Shown here in pieces: positions 25,496 to 36,264 of a stretch of 64,000 bases of DNA. Positions within the stretch are counted from its first letter, which is position 1; every line of letters begins with the position of its first letter. Where the stretch lies: the NCBI RefSeq assembly GCF_009389715.1, contig NC_052404.1:552001-616000 (forward strand). Reading direction: 5' to 3'. The position numbers were made by a program, and so were the translations under genes. The notes under the pieces are model-generated. The model saw nothing but the letters and a program-made list of their open reading frames with translations, was not told where the DNA came from and searched no databases. The DNA is from Phoenix dactylifera. Taxonomy: Eukaryota > Streptophyta > Magnoliopsida > Arecales > Arecaceae.

Positions 25496-25827
25496 AATTA
25501 TTGATTTTGCAAGCAAAGATTATTTTTTAGAAAAAATTCAAAATTCCTGGATAATTTTACTGTTAAATATAAGTACGAGATTAATGACAAACTTTTACAG
25601 AATGTGCAATATACATTTATTGAACGTTTGTTGCATGCATCGAATACTTGATAGATATTTGCACAAGACACTTCACCTGATATACATTTGTTTAGACTAC
25701 CTTCTTCTCATACCTCGGTTAAGGGTAAAATCATTGACCCCTTATTGCATATCATCCAAAAAGAAAAAATTAAAGCCGATATTTTCTTGCAAAATCAACA
25801 ATTTTATGGTTCCTTATCCAAAATCTA

Positions 25828-25829
<2 letters not shown>

Positions 25830-25891
<62 letters not shown>
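25830..25891. repeat. (AT)n microsatellite
   Basis: About 30 uninterrupted AT dinucleotides, 62 bp. The Ile/Tyr-rich ORFs over it are artefacts. Confidence 0.95.
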
Positions 25892-25897
<6 letters not shown>

Positions 25898-27737
25898 TTC
25901 ATATATAAATAATATTATTCATGATCACTTTAATCTTTTTAATAAGAGAATATTATATTTTTTACCTATCACTCAATAGTTCAACTTGCACAACGTGCAT
26001 TAAAAGCCAAACAAACTAATATAACAAAGATCAAGAAGAACGAAAACAAGATTAATATACCCTCACTTGATCCCTTAAAGCATCTAGCTAGTGATGCACT
26101 TGGCTTCTTGACATCATTGTTCTCATATTTGAGCTCTTCAGCAATATGGTTGCCACATCTGATATTCTAACTTATTCTAAATTTGAAGTTAATGGCATGT
26201 CGCTAGCTAGAAGCTTCAAAGGGTTATGTAATAGGATGAAAAATAAGAAACACCAGAAAAATTCCATTATCTAAAGGGCAAAAGGGATCTTACTGGGAAA
26301 TTTTTGGAATAAGAGCGATTTTATATGCAAATATCTAGAAGATGGGTTTTGTATGCAATTAATCTGTGATAGAGCCAAAAACTGTTATAAATAATCTATT
26401 GTACTATAAAATTATAGTTCTCAGTGTATTGGTAATACTCCGCTCGTGATACTGTGATGGAACGAGAAAAGCGAAGAGTGATTTCATCACTGTAATTATA
26501 CTTTAAAGATTAATATATAAATTGAATCAAACTATTATTTGGTGGAGAAAGTTCTCTTCAAGAAATTTTATTAGTATGTCAAAAAACTATCCCACTAAAA
26601 TATTAGAAGCATGGATAAGGTATGACCCCTAATTTTAATTCGGATGTTCCAAAGGGCAGGATGCTGGGACTCTGGGAATCATGTTGCATGGCCATCAACT
26701 CAAGCTATGTAAATAAATTCTTCTACCTTTGTGGGCCATGTTCTATTGGGTCCACCTTCCTATAAATATAAAAATATGGCTAAAATCTTGGCTCCTACAA
26801 ATCCTCGCATAGTCGAACCACCAGTTGCACCCTCTAGTGCATCATATTGTCTATCTACACACCAACCCTTAGCAATAATAATTCAAAACTTTAATGTTGC
26901 TATATTTCTATTTCTATACCTCGCTCGTGGTAGACAAGGTATGTTTGGTGGGTCCTTAGTTATCCATTAAGGGCATATTTGGTCACAAAGAACTATATAG
27001 AAAAAAGAAAAAAAATCATATTAAGAAAACATTTTTCAAAGATATAGTAGCGAATTTTCTTAAGTTGTTATTTTTAAAAAACAAAAAGAAAAAGAACTAC
27101 TTTGTCATAATTCATTCAATTCTCTTTGCAACCAAATATATCTCAGATATCCTCTTCCTGCCATATACACCACACATAGCTACTGCCAAATTCTAGCACT
27201 GAAAAGTCTGAAGGCCTCCAAAAATCATCCTCAATTTGTTTAGGATTGTCAATAAAGATAAAATAGACAGTGGCAAAAGGAAAATGCTTGAATGGAATCA
27301 ACTAACAAGTGCCATATTGGACCAGACTTGATCTTCCTTGGAAATCCAACATCCTATAAACCTCTTCACTAGCCTTTCCTCTTGGTGCAGCCAGTCTCCA
27401 CTACACTAAAATGACATACTTCTAAGCTCCAAGACCCAATCTTACCTCCAACCTCCCCTTCGAAAAGAAAAAAGAAGAAGAAAAAAAAGAAGAAAGGAAA
27501 GCATGGATAAGTTAATGGGGATCCAACACCAGCTTTTAAGGGATGCATGCTAATAAATACCCCCCTTGCCCAGATTGCAGTCCACGTTCACTGGGAAAAA
27601 CTCGGTCTTTCTACCGAACACCTTTAAATTTAGCAATATTAATATATCCCTCCAAAGTCAAAACTTTGTATTTATCCAACCCCCAACCCAAGCCGTCGTT
27701 GGTGTTGTCTCATCCGAGCCGGAGGGTTGGTGTGGCG

Positions 27738-30700
27738 ATGGCGTCGGGCTCCGTCCAGAAATCCGAGGAGGAGTGGAGGGCGATCCTCGCGCCGGAGCAG
27801 TTCCGGATCCTTCGGATGAAGGGAACTGAGTAAGATTCGCTCTTATTTCTTTTATTTCTCTCCTTTTTCTTCGAGTACTTGTGGCTTGATCTTAGTGTTG
27901 TTTTTCCCCTCCCAATGCTGATTTAGGCGATTTTCATGATTTTTTTTTGTGGTTTCGTTGCTTTTTTTGGAAGTATGTGTTTTGATGCGCCATAACATCA
28001 TGATTTTTTTTGTGATTTTAGGTCTATTTAGTCTGTATTTTTTTGAAACCTGCGATGTTTAATGAAATATATAAATTCCTGAAATCGTCGTATTTTTGAA
28101 AATTTCTGAAATTTCTACTTTCGTTAGAGTTCTTCGTATACATTTTTTTAAAAAAAATTTCAGATCTCTCGCCTTTCAAGATTCGAACACCTCCAGAAAA
28201 ATATCACTACTTTCAGAAGCTACAAAAGCCTTGGGTTGGGAAAAAAGTGGTGGAATCGAAAATTCGATTCCTTTCTTTATAAAAGGTAGTCAACCATAGC
28301 CCAACTTTTTCCTGTAAAGGAAGGATTTTGGAATTAAAAGCTCCCAACATAGGCTAAATTTTTGCATGTGCTTATCTTAAAAATTCTGTCTTCTTGCGAT
28401 TTTCCTGAGAAAATGATGTGCCAATTCGGATTAAACCATGTGAGTTTGCATAGTTTTCTTGGTTTACAGATTTTAATTGACACATGGTTCTGGATTGTTT
28501 CTTTTATCGAATTCTTAATGAATTTGTATGATCCTGATGTAATGCTTGGTTGCATTTAGACTGTGAATTAATTAAGTATTCCTGTATCCATTGTTCCTTG
28601 GCTTTACTTAGAATTTCATTGTCGTCAAAATCTTTATGTGCTTTTAGCATTAATTAATTCAACCATGTAATGTTCATGTGATGTTATTGAGATAAGGTCA
28701 AGAGATTAAGGCCAGCTTACTCTTGGCATTGATGTTGGAAATGTTGGTCTGCCTAGTGCCATGTTAATTACCAATTATGCCGTTCTGTTTCTCTGGTAGT
28801 TGGTTTTTGATAATATTTTTAGCTGCTTGTTTATTTGTTTTGCCATGGACTTGTTTTTTTTTAGTTTGACTTGGCGCATCTATTTTTAATTGGAATTATG
28901 GATTACTCTGATTTTGTTTTCCAGTTGGCAGTTTCAGTACTTGTTAACTTGAAAAGCTATATGCTGAATTCATCTTGTTTTGGATTGTCTCACTTGCCAG
29001 TTAGAAGCAATCTTTTGAAATATTGTGATTTAGGTTACTTACTGTTTTCAAGTCCTTTTGTTTTGCTGTTCCTATCTGCTGAATCACAGGCATTCTGCTG
29101 TGTAACACTTGAGCGTATAATTGATTTACTTCTTAGATCACTATTTGTCGTAAGTTTTATGATTAGGATTAATACATATATCAGCTGAAATCATATAATT
29201 GTCTATTACTCTCTACTTTGACCTTCAAAACTATGGTTTGAATATGCGTGCATTTGGAGAAGGCCTAAATTCTTCGGTATGTTTTAGTGTTTCATTATTT
29301 TGGCTACTTAGCTTGATACCTTGTGTATTTCCTGATTTATCTGATGATATGGATTCATATTAGCTGGAGTCTTCTACCTAGAGTGCTGCAACTGCTCTGA
29401 AATCTCCAATATCTTGCTCCAGCACCCGCTTCCTAAGCTCTACCTATTCAAAGTTTTCATTGAGCTCCACTTCCTTGCTCCTGCATTAAAAACTACTCAT
29501 GTACCTGCTTCTGATTCAGGTACTCAAAGATGGTTCCTTATTTTCTGTTGATTTATTAATTCAATAAGTTGTTTATGTTGAGACATATTTTGCAAGACAA
29601 TGTTAATTTTGCAAAACTTCTAGATTTTCCTGCCTATCAACTGGTATACGAAGACTCATGAAACGGTTCTACCTTGCTTGAGTATGCCTAGTTCAGGTAT
29701 TTGGCATTGACACAAAGGATTCAAGTCAAGCTAACAACTAATCATAAAGGTTTTGCTCAATATTTTTCCTGTAGCCTTCTCAAATTGGAGTTTTGCTCCA
29801 TCAGAACTCCCATGTAAATAGGAAAAGTCATGGTTGATTTGTTATATAATAATAAACCTTTATTTACAAATTATACTGCCATCACTTCATTTACAAATTA
29901 TGATTCAGTTGGTTGCTTTGTACTAGATGGACTCTTCTACCGTGCACCTGCTTTGGAATCTCTTCAATTTCTTGCTTCTGCGGCTTCTTCCTGGACACTT
30001 CCTTCTTCAAAGTTTTTTTTTTTAAAAAAAATATTTTTTATTTACAAGCTTTGCTTCCCTGCTTCTTCCTCCAAACCTACTCTTGCACTGTCTTAAAGCT
30101 TTGTTGATTGGCTGTATAATAATGAATTTCTACTTTCAAGGTATGATGGCATCGTTTAAAAGGGAAAGGGCATTTAAATGTGTTTGACAATTATCGGATG
30201 GTTTTATGGTTAAACAGTTGATTCAATTAAATGCATTTCATAAATTTCTTTGTTTCATTTTTGAATCAAGTCAAGTATTTTGCACAGACATGTTTTCCTT
30301 TTAACAAAATAACAAATGAGAATATCTTAGAAAATTCAAGATAATCTTTATGTATCCCATGGCATGTGGATGCATGTAAGATATGAGAAATGTAAGGGCT
30401 CTATTACAACATTACATTCATAAGAAAACTCACATAACTTTGATGTAACACCAAATGTTCACTTAAGGTATCAAGTGTAGATCTTTTGTTCCGACTTCTC
30501 TTCTAATCCCCCCATCCATCATGTCATCGCGCTTGAATATCTGCAAATTGCAAGTCTTAGCTTAAATTAGCAACTTGTACTTCTAGTTTTCTCAATGATT
30601 TTTCAAATGATGAACTTTTGCTGGTTCATGAGCTTGAACGGACCAGTTTCAGATTTCATGCCGGGCTTACGATGTTTATGGTTCATTTTACCATATATTT

Positions 30701-31567
30701 TATTTTTTAAAAGAGATTAAAAAGAAAATGGGACATTCTAATAGAACCGAACCCCTCACCCTCAGAAAAATAAAATAGACAAAGCAGCAGGAGGAAGAGA
30801 CTGGATGTCCGCTTCTGGTGCAGCTCATAAGTTTAAACAATTGCTAAGCTGGCATTCATTTCAGCCGATTCTAAATGAATGGAAAAGAGGCCTGTTACTA
30901 CGACCAAGGCCTAACGTTGTCATTTAACTCAATGATCATGTCCAATGTATTGAATTATTGTTTTAGTCATTTAGAAATCTGACAAGTACATCTTCCAACA
31001 GAAAACAAAAACGGTAGGCCGTAATATTCATACTCACAATTCGCGTTCTGCACTTACAAATGAGACCATGAAAAAATTTGGAAGAAAAAAAAATATCTAG
31101 TTTCTTGTTTTACTTCTGTGCTAATATGATGGTATGTTTCAGATACCGAGGCACCGGTCAATATGACAAATTCTTTGGTGAAGGTATATACGAGTGCGCC
31201 GGATGTGGGACTCCCCTTTACAAGTCCACCACCAAGTTCAATTCTGGGTGTGGCTGGCCAGCTTTCTATGAGGGTCTTCCTGGTGCCATAAATTGCTCGG
31301 TGTGTCTTCGCTTATTAGTTTTATAATGATAATTTTATTATGTTTTCATGCTTCTTTTCTGCCGTCCATTCATTTGTGTTCATAGCGATTGCTTACAATG
31401 CTGACTTGTATTGTCAGCCTGATCCTGATGGGAGGAGAACGGAAATCACTTGTGCAGCTTGCGGTGGGCATTTAGGTCATGTGTTTAAAGGAGAGGGGTT
31501 TAACACACCTACTGATGAACGCCACTGTGTCAATAGCATTTCGCTCAAGTTTGCTCCTGCCTCCTGA
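27738..31567 (+). CDS. MSRB5: Methionine-R-sulfoxide reductase B (MSRB5-like)
   Basis: Reduces methionine-R-sulfoxide in proteins back to methionine, with thioredoxin-type reductants; part of oxidative-stress repair. Three exons: 27738-27829, 31143-31299, 31418-31567, with GT-AG introns of 3313 and 118 bp. The split codon GA|A restores Glu31. The product is 132 aa, close to the ~135-140 aa usual for cytosolic plant MSRBs. Visible residues: zinc ligands C49/C52 (CAGC) and C95/C98 (CAAC); the conserved SGCGWP with C67, likely the resolving Cys; and RHCVNS with catalytic C120. [11 protein letters not shown] is intact. No transit peptide follows the chosen start, so the cytosol is inferred. An in-frame upstream ATG at 27543 would add 65 residues (see findings). 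The ending KFAPAS resembles the rice MSRB5 type more than plastid MSRB2. Confidence 0.93.
27830..31142. other. MSRB intron 1
   Basis: 3.3-kb AT-rich intron. Two loosely similar patches at about 29360-29490 and 29920-30080 share words such as gactcttctacc, tctcc/tcttcaa and cttgcttctgc, and look like an old local duplication. No other gene was recognised. Confidence 0.6.
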
Positions 31568-31623
31568 TCAACTTACTTTCCTCTTCCAGCAGCTTGATTG
31601 TTGCTGTTGCTTTCTATGCAAGT

Positions 31624-31629
31624 AATAAA
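31624..31629 (+). promoter_or_regulatory. Candidate poly(A) signal of MSRB
   Basis: AATAAA lies 57 bases after the MSRB stop codon, a suitable distance for a near-upstream polyadenylation element. Confidence 0.45.
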
Positions 31630-32430
31630 GTTGACTCATGTATGAATGGTAAGTTATCTGAAGTGGCTCCTCATATGCGTGTGTCTGTATATATGTATCT
31701 TAATTTTTTTTATCTCATAAACTTCAGTTATTTTAAATACTTTAAAATACTTTCTTGTGAGACGCCGAACGTTGGTTTCTAAAAAGATGCGGTATTTACC
31801 GGCGCGTCTTTTTAGTTTTTCAGATAGAACTATAAATAAATTTATCCGGGATATGAAAGAGTTTGTAAATAGACTCATTCGGAATTAATTCAAATTCAAA
31901 ACAATCTGATCTACTCTATCTCTCAAGAGTTTTTTTTATAGAGAGTTTTTTTTTTACAGAACTCTTAAATTTTCTGGACATTCGAAGGAATCGGTCGGAT
32001 TAAGCCTCAACAACGATCGTGCCCGTTAGAGGAGGATCGAGTTGAGCCGGATTGTATCTTGGGACGAGATCACTGCAGATCTGCATATAGAAGATGAATT
32101 ACGCAGTGTATATCATGTGTCTCGATCCACATAAATACTTTTCAATCTTTTGATTTTATTTTAGTATATTATTTATTTATAATATTTTTATAAAATAAAG
32201 ATCTAGCAGTTTTTAGGCAAAATATTTCAAACAAAATCTATATTATACAGGGGTATGTAATTAAGGGCATATTTGGATATTTGAAGATCTAATAAGACAC
32301 TCCCACAAGAGACATTCTTGAGAAAATATGGTGGAAGTGAACGAAGATAGGGCGGTCGGATAAGCAGTTAATCTCTAGCTTCCAAGGATAGGACAAATCA
32401 CCTCTTGAACATGATTATTTATCCATAAAA
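31630..32430. other. Intergenic DNA, no gene recognised
   Basis: AT-rich sequence downstream of MSRB with no recognised gene, RNA or element. Confidence 0.4.
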
Positions 32431-32439
32431 ATAAAGAAA

Positions 32440-32830
32440 TGGTTGCTTTTCCTAACTGGAATTGGTCCCCTGGACGTAACAGGCCAGTTCCAATGCTTGC
32501 AATTCGCGGACGACAAGCTGGCCTTCTGTGAATGATCGAGCAAATGCTCAGCGAACCTCAAATTCATCCTGTATGCCTACGAAATGCTATCTGGTCTAAA
32601 AATCAATTTTGAGAAATCGAAAGTCATCGGCCTGGGCATCAATGGAGCTCAAACAAAAACCTTGACTGGAGCTTCATCATTGAAAAAAATTGAAAGGAAG
32701 CTAGCTGGATGGAAGCATAGCTACTAACAATGGCAGTCCGACTGGTGCTTGTGAACTCTGTAATCACTGCAACCCCCCTCGACTGGATGTCCGCCTTCCT
32801 TTTTCCCATAGGCCACAAGCTCGTGTTAGC
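32440..32830 (+). mobile_element. LINE reverse-transcriptase fragment
   Basis: Translation from about 32490 gives LQFADDKLAFCE, then after a stop SSKCSANLKFILYAYEMLSG and LKINFEKSKVIGLGING. This is the FADD catalytic motif and following thumb region of plant L1-type reverse transcriptase. After frameshifts, KKIERKLAGWKH appears at about 32690. It is a decayed internal piece with no ends. It differs from the LINE at 13 kb, so it is a different lineage or an older copy. Confidence 0.65.
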
Positions 32831-32884
32831 TGATAAAGCATGACCTTGTTCTCAATTCCCACCTTCTAGATTAAGTTTTCTTTT

Positions 32885-32887
<3 letters not shown>

Positions 32888-32936
<49 letters not shown>
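32888..32936. repeat. (TC)n microsatellite
   Basis: About 24 TC/CT dinucleotides, uninterrupted. Confidence 0.95.
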
Positions 32937-32939
<3 letters not shown>

Positions 32940-33587
32940 TTTGATGTCTAGGAGGTGTGAAATTTGGCTGAAAACTCGAAGGAGGAAGAGTATGTCGGTG
33001 CAACCAATTGTAGCAAAGTAAAAAATCCCACTATGACACGTACGATACAAAAAAGACGGTAATTAGAAGAGAGTAGGACAGACCACTTTCTTTCAAAGCC
33101 AAAAACACCATCTTGATTAGCTACTCCAAGGATCCAGTTCTTATAACACCCACTTATAAACTCTCGGAATCTATTAAAAGAAAGAAGAGAGAGAATAGAG
33201 AGAAGACAAAAAAAAAAAGAATAATTCCAGCAATAGAATCTTCACTACTCAAAGATTTCAAGTATGATTACAAAAAGAACCCAGTAGAGATATTTATAAG
33301 TAGTATAAGGAGACTTTTTTTTTTTCAAGTTTCCATGAGGAATTTTAAGTCCTATTCTAACTTGGAGAATTGTAACTATTAATTTTCCTAATAACATCAA
33401 AAGTTATATAAAAAGAAATCCACAAAAATCAAACTCTCTATGATTAATTATCATGAAAATTTTTTAACTGAGACAGAAAAATAACTAATCATCAGAAACT
33501 AGTTGACTCATAGATATGGGAACTGCGATCCGAGCGGCCGGGGCTGGCGATCAGGGCGGCATAATGTGCATCCTAGGCACTACTCCA

Positions 33588-33590
<3 letters not shown>

Positions 33591-33621
<31 letters not shown>
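33591..33621. repeat. (TC)n microsatellite
   Basis: About 15 TC dinucleotides, next to the Ty3/gypsy fragment. Confidence 0.95.
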
Positions 33622-33622
<1 letters not shown>

Positions 33623-33654
33623 AAGACACCTTTTGGATTGTGTGGAGTGCAAGT

Positions 33655-33910
33655 TCTTCCGCAAGTTCATGGAGCAGAGGCTTCATGATCCAAGGCAAAT
33701 TCCCTATGGTTCATATAATGCTTCCAATACTTCAAAGCTTGCACAGTAGCATACAGGTCAATGTTATTCATGGAGTACTGCTTCTTAGCATCATGAAAAA
33801 TCTTCTTTAAGTAGATAATTTGCTGCCTCTATTGGCTGACTCCCCAATTCCTAATATGAGGCATCGCGTTGAAAATCCAGATACCTTGTCCAAATCGAGA
33901 AGGTACAGGC
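33655..33910 (-). mobile_element. Ty3/gypsy pol fragment (RT end to RNase H start)
   Basis: On the minus strand, about 33905-33840 reads LLDLDKVSG in one frame. After a frame change, 33810-33690 gives KKIFHDAKKQYSMNNIDLYA followed by TVQALKYWKHYMNHREFAL. These correspond to the LPDFDKxF...SEKLxxAKxxYSTYDxExYAxVxALxxWRHYL...EFVL region joining reverse transcriptase to RNase H in Ty3/gypsy (Metaviridae-type) pol. Stops and frameshifts, plus the small size, mark it as a relic. Confidence 0.7.
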
Positions 33911-36264
33911 TAGGTGACTCAGCCATCCACAACTTGAAATCTTGAAATTCACAGTTGTCTATATAAAGAGCTCTAGGGAGTATCAACTATTCATGTATTT
34001 GTGATGTCTAAGAGGCTTATAGAATATCTACTTCAACTTCTTTGTCATTTTGGGATTAATTTTCACAACAATAAAAGCAACGAGATAGAATATAATTGAG
34101 TCTACAAAGATAATTTGCTTCTATTTTTCTTCTATATATGACTCTGCTAGACTAGCATGCCGACTGAATTATCAATTTTTCTAAGGTCTAGTTTTCAATT
34201 CAAACATGTAAAAACACTCCAATTAGAACTGATCAAAATCCCGCATGCATAAAGGCGAAAGGAGGATCTAAAAGGCTTCGTGGCAATAGACGAAGTGAGA
34301 CTAATCGATTGCGAGAGAGCATCAAGTGGTTTACTTTAAGTAGTGAGCGAGAGAACAAGTAGATTGTGGTGAGCGGGCTAGGAATTTTTTAGGTGAATGC
34401 GACAACATCCTACTCTCGCTTAGTCATGAGCACTCATCAGGTGGACCGAGTTGGTAAAGAGACAAGTTCCAAAAGAATAAGCCATAAAGGTAGGTCCGCG
34501 AGCACGAAAACAAACTAATTACAACTCTGTTCAGTGGAACCACTTGCGCTTATTGCGGAAGATCCAGAAAGCTACCTAAACGAAGAGCCCATCTCTAGTA
34601 TAGAATTTTATTATTATAATATGTAGTTAGTTAATATAATTAGCATATAAAGCATATAAATTAAATATATATAATTATATTAGGTCAAGTTGGGCCAGGC
34701 CAATTTTTAATTTTCCAGGCCGGCCTGATTTTCAGATCAGGCCTGCTTTTTTGCCTAGGCCAATCCCACGGGCCTATTGTTAGTGTCCAAGCCCTCCAAA
34801 TTTTGGGTTGCAGTGGGCAGGCTGGGTCGGCCGTCATGCCCATGATCAACTCTAATGCCAATCATATTCTTCTACTGGAACCATTTGATTTTTTAAATTA
34901 TTCCCTTTTATGTATATGGGATTTTGGTTCAAATGTTACTAATATCCTTAGCACTCAATTCAATCTTCTCATTTCTTCGCACTTATTAAAATGTTCCCGC
35001 TAATTAAGGAATACATGTGATCTCTTTTGATATGCTACCTTAGACCTAGTATCAGAAGCTATCTTCAAATTTCAAGGGATTCTTTAAATAGGCACAATGA
35101 ATGTCTTCTGGCTCTAAGATATTGTATGAAATGGAAGAATCTAGCATAGCCAAAAATATAAAAGAGAATATCATCAAGCAGGATGGGCTCTCATTAGGGT
35201 CAGCAGTGGCTCTCATGTTTCTACCTGCCGGGAGGGGAAAAAAATACGGCAACCTTGATCAATATTTAGCAATATGAATTACTAAACAAAAGGTCATATA
35301 AATGCAGGTTTTCAAGTGTAACAAGAAGGAGAAGAACACTTATGAGATCCAGCCACTCTATTATCTATTTTACTGTTTTCTTGCACTAAGATAGTTTCAG
35401 AAACCTATTTGAGAAAGACTTGCCTTCATCGTGGTCTTCTAGATGCAAAGAACAAGGAAACAAAATATATAAATGACTTCAAAAAAGCATAGAGCTTAAT
35501 ATAAAAGGAGTATATGAAACAAATTGAGAGAGCTATTATCAAGACAATCATATCATCTTTCTTTTACCTACTATAAAATTAAAGTATCCATAAGGCCCAC
35601 ATCTCTCCAACAACATTTTTCTCGTCTTGCATATTCTTTGTATTCTATGCCTAACACATCTTTTATTTTTAAGAATTGAATATGACCGCAAAGAAGCCTC
35701 GTCTTCTATTGCATTTACCTCCCACTGTAGATTAGGTATGCATCCATCTTCAGCATTCAGTTCCACAGGCCTTGAATTTTTCCATCTCTATACATTTCTC
35801 TCATGCTCCATATGATACTTTGATCTCTTTATCGTCATACTTGGTATGTTCTTCAGCATTCAGTTTCATATCATTCCCTCATTTACCAGGCAGCTAAATC
35901 AAACAATGAAATGAATGTGAAATTAAAATTATAACCTACTAATCCAAACCACGCGCATTTACTCAATCCCAGTTGATTAGAGGCAGAAAAATTGGTCTCC
36001 TTGCAATTTGGTGTTCATCACATATCGAAATAACCAGGAATGCTTTATTAGGTGAAAGTTAAGTAACATTTTTGTCTAATTTTCAGCATAGTTTCATACT
36101 AAGAAAGAATATTTTATGAATTCAAAATGCTGCGCTGCTGTTGCAGCTTTCTCTATGTCATTATCCTTGAAGAAGGGCATCTTAATAAATAAGCTAAAAC
36201 CTTTAGCATATGCTGCTGTGTGCAACCACTTACATGGTTGTAAAGCCGTAGCTTGCGGCCACTT
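33911..36264. other. Intergenic DNA 3' of the COA4-like gene, no gene recognised
   Basis: AT-rich, with a GC-richer patch at 34690-34850 that includes a short palindrome-like stretch (ggccggcctgattttcagat...caggcctg). A minus-strand open stretch at 35548-35766 has fair codon texture but no family I know. Nothing else was identified. Confidence 0.4.

Larger units (their letters stand above)
23955..27540. other. Region 3' of PP2C exon 3 to MSRB, no further exon found
   Basis: Exon 3 ends at an acceptable donor (AAG|GTATGC at 23955). Candidate acceptors follow, for example near 24360 and 24417, but none opens onto cNMP-binding or kinase sequence. The region also holds the Helitron-like 3' fragment, a 61-bp (AT)n tract at 25830-25891 and a possible small MITE at 26968-27148. 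The last has imperfect ends gggcatatttggtcacaaag and ctttgcaaccaaatatatct. No other gene was recognised. Confidence 0.45.
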
